Positions 55,502-64,000 of a stretch of 64,000 nt of DNA are shown here, piece by piece. The notes below the pieces were generated by a model. It worked only from the letters and a program-made list of their open reading frames with translations, was not told where the DNA came from and ran no database searches. Both the position numbers and the translations under genes were made by a program. Within the stretch, counting starts at the first letter, position 1. Every line of letters begins with the position of its first letter. This DNA is from Massarina eburnea CBS 473.64 (lineage: Eukaryota; Ascomycota; Dothideomycetes; Pleosporales; Massarinaceae): the NCBI GenBank assembly GCA_010093635.1, contig MU006803.1, positions 1-64,000 on the forward strand. The letters are read 5' to 3'.

Positions 55502-57791
55502 ATGGCCTCGACCTCTCTGCAAAGCCGTCCATACCGCTCCCACCGCGTGCCAGCATGTAACCGCTGCCGCTCGCGAAAGATCCGGTGCCACATCGATATT
55601 CCGGGCGAGCCGTGTCTGGCTTGCCGCACGGCCTCTCAACCCCAAGAAGGACGACTCAAATGCCAGTATGTAGAATCGTCGACAAAGTCATCGCCAAATG
55701 AAGAGCACGGAAGAACGGCGTCCAAGAGACGGAGACTGAGTGGCGATGAAGACGATGAGATTCCGACCCGGCCTCTTTCAGCGCCCATTCTGCATCGGTC
55801 GTCGACTCACCCTTCGGCGAGTATCATTCTCGCGCCGCATATTGCGGAAGACGTAGATATTCTCCAGCGACACATATCGAAGCATCCCACCACAGCGGCC
55901 GAGGGTTCGGCATCAGCCTCGCAACCTTACCAAACCCTTTTCCACAACGTCCAGGATCCCATCGTGTATCTGACCGTGCCCCGATTCCGTACCGGACTGG
56001 TGCCTGAACTGGGAGCCGGAAAAGAACAGCTAGAGATTATTAAACAGCTCATGGGGCCTTTTCGACGGGAGATTCTGGATCTTTACTTGGACTTTGTGCA
56101 CTCTAATTTCCCCATCTTGGACGATGAGACTTGTGCCTTGTTGAAGAGGGGACGCAGCGAAACGCTGCCGAACAATCTGCAGTGTGTCGTGTACGCCATG
56201 GGTCTTGCCCATTGGCCTCTGTCCGAGACTTTGAAAATGCACCCCCGACCCGACTCGCATTACATCTGGAACAAGGCGAGTCTTCCCACGGTTGACTGGA
56301 TTTAATTGGAGGGGAGAGATGTTGACCGGTGCATGTAGGCTATCAGTTCGGTCCTGGAGGACTTCTTGAGCCCGAGCATGGCGACGGTGTCATCTGCCGT
56401 ACTCGACCAAATCGGCAGACCTAGTGTGAGTATCGTAGGAAACATCACGCTTTGCGGCCGTACAGTGTCGCTGGCGCAAACATTCGGTCTGCATCGAGAT
56501 CCTTCGAAATGGAATGTACGCTCTAGTATCCAATCCGACGGGGAAAAGAAAAGGGTTCACGACTGAAACCTTGCCAGATCACTTCCAACGAAAAGTCCAT
56601 CCGCATTCGCTGCTGGTGGGGCGTTCTGATAACAGACTACTGGTCCAGCATCGCCTACGGCGTCCTCCCGCACACCAGCAAGCGTTTCTACGACGTGCCC
56701 AAACCCTCCCTCGACCTGCTGCTCCCTCCCAAGGCCACCACCCTGCAAAAATACGCCACAACCTGCTTCGTGCATCTGTGCGGCCTTACCGAACTCCTCG
56801 GAGAAATCCTCCCGCTCGTCTACGAGATCGCTCCCGATCGCGTGGCCCTGTCTGCCGAGGTCGAGCGCTTGAAGACGCGCCTGAATGAGCTGGAGAGGGA
56901 GTTGCCCGAATGGCTTCCCCTGCCTAAGAAACCGGGCACGAGTAATCTGTGGTTTTGCTTCCTGAGCATGCGCCTGCTCCTCAGCCGTGTCACGCTCCGC
57001 GTAGCCATCCTCGAGGGCGATTCTGGACTAGAGAAGCGTAGGCTAGATGAGTTGAGGGCGGCGAGTTCGGCGGTGTTGGAGTTTGTGCTTTGGTTGCGTC
57101 AGTCGCAGTTTTTGGACTTTTGGCTCCCTTATGCGACGCATTTGCTTGTCCATGCCGTTACCGTATGTACCTACCACTCCTATTCCTTTGCAATATCTAC
57201 CCGGATTAATCGCTTTGCGATAATCTTACGTATTTGGATCTGCATACTGTCTGAAGATTTGAAACACGATTATACCTTTCAGTATATTCGCTAACCGCAT
57301 GACGACAACAGGTGTCCCTACGCTGCAGCGTCGAAATCGACAACGTAGAAGTACGAAACGCATCCGTCTCCCAGCTTCAGCGTGTCATGGAACACATCCG
57401 ACATGCACGAGACTCCTACGATTGGGATGTACGTACACCCTTAACAACCCTCCCGTCCTTCCCTCCCAACTCATACACACCACTAACCCCCCCACCCCCT
57501 CCTCTACAGATAGCATCCTACACCCTAGAACGCTGCTCCGACTCCGTCACAAAAGTCGCCTCCCTGTCCCTCGCCTCCCGTCGATCCCAAACCCCCTCCC
57601 ATCACCCAACCGAAGACGTACCAACAACCCTCCACCCCAACGGCTCTGCCGATCCCCACCCCAATACCGCAGATGCCCTAGACGACGATACGGCGTTCCT
57701 GCTCTCCGACCTTCTGGATCCCAATGCGTTTGATTTTTCGTGGGAGGCTTTGTGGGATACGCCGTCTGGTATGGTGAATTTTGCTATTTGA
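55502..57791 (+). CDS. Zn2Cys6 transcription factor
   Basis: Five exons (55502-56275, 56339-56515, 56578-57162, 57312-57428, 57510-57791) give 644 residues. The N-terminal binuclear cluster is PACNRCRSRKIRCHIDIPGE then PCLACRTASQPQEGRLKCQY, with an unusually long last Cys spacing (12 residues). A basic KRRRL follows. The middle homology region (LYLDFVHSNFPILDDETCAL, SLAQTFGLHRDPSKWNITSN, CWWGVLITDYWSSIAYGVLP) is the fungal-specific factor domain. The acidic C-terminus DDDTAFLLSDLLDPNAFDFS looks like an activation domain. Target genes are unknown. Intron 1 uses a GC donor. Confidence 0.9.
56276..56338 (+). other. GC-AG intron in the Zn2Cys6 gene
   Basis: AAG|GCGAGT...GCATGTAG, with a TTGACC branch. 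GC removal gives WNKAISSVLEDF. The alternative GTCTTC donor reads into a stop after the acceptor. Confidence 0.7.
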
Positions 57792-58338
57792 TATCACGTG
57801 GGAATGGAGAATTTCGTTTGTATTGTATGGGTACGCGATACGTATATTGTCATTTTGATGCGGTATCGTGATGGATACATCACTCTCACTAGCTTTGGTT
57901 TAATCTAAAGTCTTCTTCACCGTACTACATACAGTGTTAAATCACACCACATCCATCTCACCCACTCAACACTCCTCTCCTCTCTCCTACCCTACCTACC
58001 TACTTCACCACATAAAAAAAAACCCCCAAAGAACAAGAAGTTAGAATTAGACCAGCCATTCCTTTCACAGAAAGCAGTTTGATATAGATATAAAAAATGG
58101 TAAACAACGATACCCCGGGTATAGCTTTCTCGCACTCGCAACAACAACTACCTTCCTCACCTACGCTTTGACGCCAATCTAAAAAAAAAGAATTACAAAG
58201 AGCTACCAAAAATTGGAAATGCAGACCGAACAAGCAAGCTCGTCGTCGCTCCGAACCGTGAAGATGGAAAGAATTTCGCCCAAACAGGTGACGCTCGGGT
58301 CGGTGAAGATGGGACGACAGGTCCGGTGTCATAGGCCA
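57792..58338. other. Convergent intergenic region, Zn2Cys6 gene and KAR9
   Basis: No gene seen. A-rich runs on the plus strand (58012-58020, 58180-58189) read as T-runs in the KAR9 direction, consistent with 3' ends. Confidence 0.45.
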
Positions 58339-61300
58339 TCATCGCCAATGACTCCTCACCCCAGTACTGGACTTCCTCCCGCTTGCTGTCTCGGCACTTG
58401 ACAACCTCCCGCTTGAAAGCCCGAGCTTGCTCCTGCGTCCCTCTTCAATGTTTCCGAGTCTACTGCTACTTCGTCCCGGCGTGGCAATGGTGGGAACATT
58501 CATATTTGAGCCGACACTAGGGGCGCGTTTCTTGGGGGTGGGCAGCATGCTGCTTCTACGACTATTCATAGCACTAGCGGATCTGGGAGTCTGACGTGGA
58601 GTCGGGCTTCTCTCGCTTCCTGCACTGGAGTCTTCAGATTCAGCAATCTGCACTCGGCGTGGTGGTGTCGTTGAGCTAGCTGAGAGGGAGGAAGATCCCG
58701 GCGTCGCAGGCAACGGCTTGTTTCTAGCGGGTGTAGTGGGTGCTTGCATTGGACTTGGCACTGGCCGTCGAGATATGACTTTCTGTGCTGGCGTAGTGGA
58801 TCTAGGCCGGGTAGTCGGCGGCTGCAACGCAGAGGATCGACTAAGTGGGCTGCGCACGGGTATGGAGGAGTGGGTTCCGTCTGACAGCTTGCGATCAGCG
58901 GACAGAGACAGTGGATTGTAATGGTGGCCGATTACTGTGTCTCGCATATTAGTGCTTCCATTCCAACGGGGTTTGGAGGAGGACGACTCCGGCGCCGGAG
59001 TCGTTGAGCGAACAGACCGCGTCGGCGTGGCGGACATGGCGCGAGAAGGGTAAGCGGACGACACAGTCTCCAGACGGGATGCAGTGAGCGACTTGCGCGG
59101 TACCGGGCTCTCGGACATGGGTAGACTGGAATAACGGCGATTGGCCGGGACCGAAGACTTTGCATAGGACGTACTCATTGGCCGAGGTTTCCTCCCAGAT
59201 GGAGTGTTGGATCTGTTTATAACAATGCTCGAGGCAGGAGAGCTGTTGGGGGTGCCAAAGGCTGAGCCGCATAGCGAAGCCTCTGTCCGTGAAGACAGCG
59301 TAGAAACCGAGTCCCTCAGCCTTCGAGACACGGCGATCTCCTCCAGCACCATGTCCATGTCTTTCATATCGCTTGCGAGATCCGATACCTTTTGGCGGAC
59401 GTCTTGTTGGATGCGCAGGATCTCGCCGTTCACGGTGGACCGATGCTTCATCTCAATGTCGATCAACTGGAGGACGCGCTTCATCGAGGGCGGATAGTGC
59501 TGTCGCCTGTCTTTGTACGTGGAGATGCGGGCGGTGAGTTTCTCGTCGTCGTTCTCGTTGATGGCTTGGCGCAGTCGTTGCATGCTCTTCATGAGCGAAT
59601 CGTACATGGCAATGGCTTTGCTGCCTGCTTGACGGAAGCTGTGCACCCATTTGTCTTCGCCGAGTTCTTCCCGCAGCGCGTCGGCATCTGCCTCCAGCTT
59701 CGTCTCGAGCTTCTCCAACTGGTCCTTGCGTCTCATTAGCTCGTCACAGGCAGAGGGAAATGTCTTTTTGGCGCGCATCTGGAACGAAGACAGGCGCATG
59801 GGCAGGAAGTCAAGCGAGGCGCGCAGGGGCTGGAGTTTGGCGAAGAGGGCGAGCAGCTTCGAGTTTTCCTGTTCGATCTGGGGAATGGGCGACATGGGCG
59901 ACGTGACGGTCATGGAAGGGGGCACGCTGAAGCGGTTGCTGTTGACTCGCGACTGCTCGCGGGCATGTTGCCGGGGCGTTTCTTCGACAATCGTCTCGAG
60001 ATCCGCAATGTCGAACTTTTCAGCACTCTCGGCAACGGAGTCGCTGATGGCGCGGTGGCGGCGCTCCTCCATTTCGAAGATGTGGCGACTGAGGGTTTCG
60101 ACCTCGAGGCCAATTTCGCCGAGCACCGTGTTCCACAGCTCTTCCCACTCCATCGCAATTTCGACCTGCACTTTAATGTCCTTGAGCGTGTGCTTGATCT
60201 TGGACCAGCCGCTCACCACCTCTTCCATTTGCGTCACCAGGGTCGTCAGGTCTCGGGTCGGGAGCGAGGCAACGTCGGGGCGGTTATGCAGGTCCTCGAT
60301 GGCGGTGATGTACACGTTGACCAGGCCCTCGAACTTGCCGATGGCGGTGTCGACCTCGGCCAGGCCTTCGCGGCCGGCAGCGGCAGCCCATTCCACATCG
60401 TCTTCGGCGTCGAGCCCGTTGAGGACCTCGGACGCCTTGGCCATCCATAGGCGGATGCTGCCGGCGGCACCGTGCAGGGCGCGGGCGGCCGCCGTGGAGG
60501 ACGGGAGGGCCGAGATTTCCGAGGAGAGCGAGTCGGGCGGCGGCAGGGTGATGGAGGTCAGTTGCTGGATCTGGTTGGTGAAGCTGAGGCGCGAGAGCGT
60601 GTAGATGGAGTTTGCGCGCGACAGGTGGCGGCGCTGGAAGTACGACTCGACGTCGATGCCGTTCTCGCTGTCCAGCACCGAGGGGGGTTCCTCTGGGGAT
60701 CCGGAGGGGGGCTCCGCGGGCGGCGGCGGCGGCATGTCTTTGGGCGGCGGCGTGGGCGGGCGCGTGAGCGGGACGGCATCGTCGGCAATGGTGGGCGTGG
60801 AGGGCGTGGGCGTCAGGGTCTTCGTCGCAGAGATGTCGGGCAGGCGGTACTTCTGCGTCTCCTCGGACGGCGCATCGCCGGCCTCCGAGTCCGAGGGCAG
60901 CACCCTATCGCTGGTGCTGACGAAGCTGCTGCGGTCGCTCTCGAAGCCCGGCGGCGGGCTCTGGTCCATGGCCAGCTTGAGCGCCGGCACACTGTCGCCC
61001 GTGAGCTGCGGGATCAGCGGCGTGCTGGCCTGGCTGCCGGCGCCGCTGCCGTGCACGCTGCCGTAGGCACTCCCGTAGTTGCTCCAGGTCGTGCCGCGCC
61101 GCTCGATGCGCACGCCGCGGTCGCGGTGGAACTCGTCGAGCTCGCGGATCTTGCGCTCGGAAATGCGGCCGATGGAGGCGGGCAGAGGCGGGCGGCTGGT
61201 GTCGGGGGTGCCGCCCTGGTTGAATAATTTCATGCGGGCCAGCAGGCCAGGAGAGACGTTGCGCGTAAGCTTCCGGCTGCTCTCCAGGACGCGCTGCTCG

Positions 61301-61548
61301 GGCGACGGTCGCAGCGGCTTGTTGGGCGACTGCGGCTGCGACTGCAACTGTGGGTGTGGTGGGTGGCTGTGGGGTGGGGGGTGCGGGTGCTGGTGCTGGT
61401 TGGCAGGCGCGATGGGCGGTGTTGATGTTGGTGTTGACGACGTCGTCGGGGGTGCGACTGCCACCTCACCAGCGGACAGGGCAGCCACGGGCGGCGGCGT
61501 GAAATAGTGCGGAGACGGAACCGTCGATGGCGCGCGAGGGCTGTTCAT
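58339..61548 (-). CDS. KAR9: Kar9-like spindle-positioning protein
   Basis: Intronless, 1069 residues from an ATG at 61548 (MNSPRAPSTVPSP). Kar9 links Bim1/EB1 on microtubule plus ends to myosin V on actin cables, orienting spindles and nuclei. The N-terminal 330 residues are Pro/Ser-rich and disordered. The conserved helical domain (about residues 330-780) includes LTTLVTQMEEVVSGWSKIKH, EWEELWNTVLGEIGLEVETL, LPMRLSSFQMRAKKTFPSAC and MYDSLMKSMQRLRQAI. The tail is Ser/Arg/Pro-rich, with SxIP-like pieces (SSIPV) that could bind EB1. The open frame extends 51 nt upstream but has no ATG there. Confidence 0.9.
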   Translation of the reverse strand: MNSPRAPSTVPSPHYFTPPPVAALSAGEVAVAPPTTSSTPTSTPPIAPANQHQHPHPPPHSHPPHPQLQSQPQSPNKPLRPSPEQRVLESSRKLTRNVSPGLLARMKLFNQGGTPDTSRPPLPASIGRISERKIRELDEFHRDRGVRIERRGTTWSNYGSAYGSVHGSGAGSQASTPLIPQLTGDSVPALKLAMDQSPPPGFESDRSSFVSTSDRVLPSDSEAGDAPSEETQKYRLPDISATKTLTPTPSTPTIADDAVPLTRPPTPPPKDMPPPPPAEPPSGSPEEPPSVLDSENGIDVESYFQRRHLSRANSIYTLSRLSFTNQIQQLTSITLPPPDSLSSEISALPSSTAAARALHGAAGSIRLWMAKASEVLNGLDAEDDVEWAAAAGREGLAEVDTAIGKFEGLVNVYITAIEDLHNRPDVASLPTRDLTTLVTQMEEVVSGWSKIKHTLKDIKVQVEIAMEWEELWNTVLGEIGLEVETLSRHIFEMEERRHRAISDSVAESAEKFDIADLETIVEETPRQHAREQSRVNSNRFSVPPSMTVTSPMSPIPQIEQENSKLLALFAKLQPLRASLDFLPMRLSSFQMRAKKTFPSACDELMRRKDQLEKLETKLEADADALREELGEDKWVHSFRQAGSKAIAMYDSLMKSMQRLRQAINENDDEKLTARISTYKDRRQHYPPSMKRVLQLIDIEMKHRSTVNGEILRIQQDVRQKVSDLASDMKDMDMVLEEIAVSRRLRDSVSTLSSRTEASLCGSAFGTPNSSPASSIVINRSNTPSGRKPRPMSTSYAKSSVPANRRYSSLPMSESPVPRKSLTASRLETVSSAYPSRAMSATPTRSVRSTTPAPESSSSKPRWNGSTNMRDTVIGHHYNPLSLSADRKLSDGTHSSIPVRSPLSRSSALQPPTTRPRSTTPAQKVISRRPVPSPMQAPTTPARNKPLPATPGSSSLSASSTTPPRRVQIAESEDSSAGSERSPTPRQTPRSASAMNSRRSSMLPTPKKRAPSVGSNMNVPTIATPGRSSSRLGNIEEGRRSKLGLSSGRLSSAETASGRKSSTGVRSHWR

Positions 61549-62164
61549 TTGGACATGCTCAGCCGTGGACGGACGGTCAGTACATACGAGATTGCCCAAG
61601 CTTAGCCTGGAGCCTGGAGCCTGGAGCCGGATATGGGATGGCAGAAGGGCGTGGTCACTTCGCTGCTGCTGAGGAGGGGGGACGGGCGCGTCCCCGTTGT
61701 TGCTAGCCTGGCGCGTCCTTGCGCGACCGGTGTGGCGATGGCGACGGCGACGTCAGCAAATAGTAATATTATAGTCTTCACGACGGCAAATCTGCATTAT
61801 TAATTGGAGAGAGAGGCTTTCCGAACTACTACTGCACCCAGCTGTCACGTGCGCCGTCTCAGCGCTGCCCTCGCCCCTGGGGCCTGCTCTACCTCAAACA
61901 CGTGGCGCGTGCTGTTGCCAACGAACGGCAACCCATCGTTTGGGATAGATAGATAAACAGTTCAAAAATACATACTGGAAGAAAGGGTTAATAATTACAA
62001 ATCAGATACAAATCAAGAGACCTCCAGAATTCTACCCTCTATGTACAAAAAACGAATGATATATGGTGGGGTATGCAGGGGTATCTAGCTCGGTGCTCGG
62101 AAACAGAAGAGCAAGCACAGGAATCATCAAGTGTCGGATGCATCGTGTACAAACGGTAGGAAAT
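61549..62164. promoter_or_regulatory. KAR9 upstream region
   Basis: No gene seen. It has two CACGTG E-box-like sites (near 61846 and 61900), the usual target of bHLH factors, and an AT-rich part toward 62060 that is probably the 3' end of the next gene. Confidence 0.35.
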
Positions 62165-63688
62165 CTACGCCGCCTCGTACTTGGTGTCGATCTTCAGCGT
62201 AGGCGTCCTGGTCTGGCTCTTCTGCTTCTTCCACTCCTTCATCATCTCCTCGCGCACCCCGCGACTCCACTCGAGCAGCGCCGCGTCGAACTTGAGCCAC
62301 GCCTCGGGCTCCCCGTGAACCACGCCCATGGCGTCGATGTCCACCTTTACGTCCCAGCGCAGGTCGGCCGCCTTGGCCCAGTAGCGGAGGTTGTCGGCGC
62401 AGCGGTACGGCTTGGCCGTGTCGGTGTGGTACTGCTTGATCGTCTCGAACTGGCGCCGTGACTTCTTGACGAGGACATTGTGCAGATGGACCAGGCGCAG
62501 TCCACTCTGCAGCTCGGCCAGGAAGGGTGTCGGCAGCTCTGCGCCTGCGGGGTCGGTCCACTCAGATAGCGGCTGCGGAGTGCCGTCGAACGACCTCAGG
62601 AACAGCAGCTCGCGCTCGCGCTCGCGGCCGCTCCAGTCGCCCTTTAGCCATGCCCAGCTTTCCCTCTCCAGCTGCTCCCGCTGCTCCGTCTCCTCTTCTA
62701 TGTCGAGCAGATCGCCGATGCCTTCGACCCACTCCTTGATGTGCGACGTTTCCGACGGCTGGACTCCGTTGGCGAAGTTGCGGATGGCGAGCCGCTTGAG
62801 CACCTCCAGTACATCGTAGAGCTCTTTTCGTATTTCACGCTCCGGCCGGATGGCATAGAGGCGTTGGGGGTCTTCGTGCGCTGTGTAGTAGTTCTTGGCC
62901 GCTCTGATGGCCAGCGTCGTGACATCGAGCAGGTTGAGGCCCTCGATCTGGTGCCAACCTGGCGTATCGGCCGATTTCCTGGACGATTCCTTCGGAACCG
63001 AATTGCTGCCTTCTGCCGACTTTCCTTTGCCCGACGCCGTAGTGCCTGTGATGTGTCCTTTCTCGAGCTCGCGGAGGTGCTTGGCGGTTTCCTCTAGCGT
63101 CTCGCGTAGCTCCCGCCGCAGCACCGTCATATCTGGCGGCGGGGGCACGTAGATGGGGTTGTTCTTGTAGGTGCTGACCGTCGGCGGGAGCATCATCGGC
63201 TCCGTCTCCTCCCAGTTGGGCGAGAGCGTGCCGTCGATTGGCGACTCCACGAGTCCGCCCTCCAGCTGTTCGATGCTGGAAGTGGACAGCGAGGACATGT
63301 CGCCTTCGGAGAGCGGGCGCTTCGATCCGCTGGCTGTGCGCGAGCCATTCTTGCGCTTCCTCGCAATTCTCCCGGTCGCCTCGTCCAGCAGGCCGGTCCT
63401 TGCGAAGTAATACTGCAAATGTGCGATTGTGCCCAGGTTCATAACGCTGTCTCGGCTCCTCGCCGACCGCGAGAACTGTGTGCCCTCGGGTCGCATGTAC
63501 CCCCTCCTCCCCGGGATACCGCTTTCTGAGATACGGGAGGAGCTTGCCGAGCGGCCCGATGCCGACGACCTCGTCGAGTTCGTGGACACGGAGCGATCGA
63601 GCGGAGGGATGGCATTGAGGGCTAGCGACGCTGGATTCCAGACGTCCGGAGAGAGCGAGCGCTCCACTGGCGACGGAGTCATCTCCAT
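62165..63688 (-). CDS. Conserved fungal protein of unknown function, 507 aa
   Basis: A single frame of 507 residues from an ATG at 63688 in good context (GCCATGG). I do not recognise a named family. The N-terminus is Ser-rich (STRSSASGRSASSSRISESG). It is followed by a conserved-looking block SVMNLGTIAHLQYYFARTGL and the basic RIARKRKNGSRTASGSKR. The central and C-terminal parts are long helical segments: IEGLNLLDVTTLAIRAAKNY, KELYDVLEVLKRLAIRNFAN, WSGREREREL and RQFETIKQYHTDTAKPYRCA, ending in TLKIDTKYEAA. No signal peptide or membrane span. Upstream exons beyond the start cannot be ruled out. Confidence 0.75.
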   Translation of the reverse strand: MEMTPSPVERSLSPDVWNPASLALNAIPPLDRSVSTNSTRSSASGRSASSSRISESGIPGRRGYMRPEGTQFSRSARSRDSVMNLGTIAHLQYYFARTGLLDEATGRIARKRKNGSRTASGSKRPLSEGDMSSLSTSSIEQLEGGLVESPIDGTLSPNWEETEPMMLPPTVSTYKNNPIYVPPPPDMTVLRRELRETLEETAKHLRELEKGHITGTTASGKGKSAEGSNSVPKESSRKSADTPGWHQIEGLNLLDVTTLAIRAAKNYYTAHEDPQRLYAIRPEREIRKELYDVLEVLKRLAIRNFANGVQPSETSHIKEWVEGIGDLLDIEEETEQREQLERESWAWLKGDWSGRERERELLFLRSFDGTPQPLSEWTDPAGAELPTPFLAELQSGLRLVHLHNVLVKKSRRQFETIKQYHTDTAKPYRCADNLRYWAKAADLRWDVKVDIDAMGVVHGEPEAWLKFDAALLEWSRGVREEMMKEWKKQKSQTRTPTLKIDTKYEAA

Positions 63689-64000
63689 GGCGGCTTCTGC
63701 GTCCTGTGTACTGTGTCCGGAGATAGGGGCGACGTGGCCGCAGAGCAGCAGGCGCGCAGGAGGGGCTTCAAGTAAAAGGCAGCAGGAGGGTCTTTGTGGG
63801 TCACAGAGACAAGCGGTTTGCAGCTGCCATAGAGTCTGAACAGCTAAGGCGTGGTGATTGATGGGAGTTGATGGTGGACAGGAGCGGGCTTTGGGCAGAG
63901 AAATGTTATTAAGATTAATGTGGTGGTTTCATCAGCGCTATGCACTGTCTCGTGATTAGTTAGCGTCCGAACACCGGGACCCAGCATATGTACGCCTCGT
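63689..64000. other. Right edge, upstream of the last gene
   Basis: Probable promoter and leader of the 62165-63688 gene. No other gene is supported. Confidence 0.4.

Noticed and set aside
58000..58332. 110-aa frame downstream of KAR9
   Set aside because: It lies in the KAR9 3' region, in low-complexity sequence, and does not join KAR9 in phase by a convincing intron.
59651..60604. 317-aa plus-strand frame
   Set aside because: Antisense to the conserved helical domain of KAR9; Ser/Arg-rich with no motif.
61549..61599. N-terminal extension of KAR9
   Set aside because: The upstream extension has no ATG (its first codon is TTG). The first ATG is at 61548.
1..64000. tRNA, rRNA, CRISPR, prophage or secondary-metabolite cluster
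   Set aside because: I looked for tRNA B-box motifs, repeat-spacer arrays and cluster enzymes and found none. TTCGA-like strings fall inside coding sequence.

Overview
The window is nuclear DNA from a filamentous ascomycete fungus. Genes are intron-rich, with about 60 short spliceosomal introns, mostly 47-80 nt, with CTRAC-like branch points. Gene content is fungal (DASH subunit Spc34, Kar9, Rco1, a Zn2Cys6 regulator, bli-3). One transposon shows repeat-induced point mutation (RIP). A Dothideomycete-like Pezizomycotina fits best, but the class is inferred from protein flavour, not from a marker. I reconstructed 29 protein-coding genes by joining exons in phase. No tRNA, rRNA or CRISPR was found.

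Bases 1-6200 are a gene-poor left flank holding a 4.1-kb Mutator-like element (1041-5152). It has roughly 243-bp terminal inverted repeats and a 10-bp target-site duplication. Its minus-strand transposase has been destroyed by RIP-type mutations.

From 6.2 to 35.2 kb the genes are: POL5, UBP14, ISU1, two unknown proteins, RRP14/SURF6, a divergent pair (complex I 23-kDa Fe-S subunit and mitochondrial acyl carrier protein), VPS74, SNF5, a secreted endonuclease/exonuclease/phosphatase-family enzyme, an EBP1/PA2G4-like protein and the PHD-finger protein RCO1. A 2.3-kb gene-free, low-complexity stretch follows.

From 37.4 to 64 kb the genes are: cytosolic asparaginyl-tRNA synthetase, a DOPA-dioxygenase-like protein, SRP14, NOM1/SGD1, an ankyrin protein, RPN3, SPC34, a bli-3-like flavin-binding protein, BFR1, HEM4, a conserved ascomycete protein, a Sas2-like MYST acetyltransferase, a Zn2Cys6 transcription factor, KAR9 and one more unknown protein.

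This is a core housekeeping region, not a secondary-metabolite or defence island. Themes recur without operons: ribosome biogenesis (POL5, RRP14, NOM1, EBP1-like); chromatin (SNF5, RCO1, MYST); Fe-S, complex I and haem (ISU1, 23-kDa subunit, ACP, HEM4); mitosis and microtubules (SPC34, KAR9); proteostasis (UBP14, RPN3). The most unusual signal is an apparent AT-AC intron in ISU1 that is needed to keep the conserved scaffold sequence in frame. Three GC-AG introns are also present.
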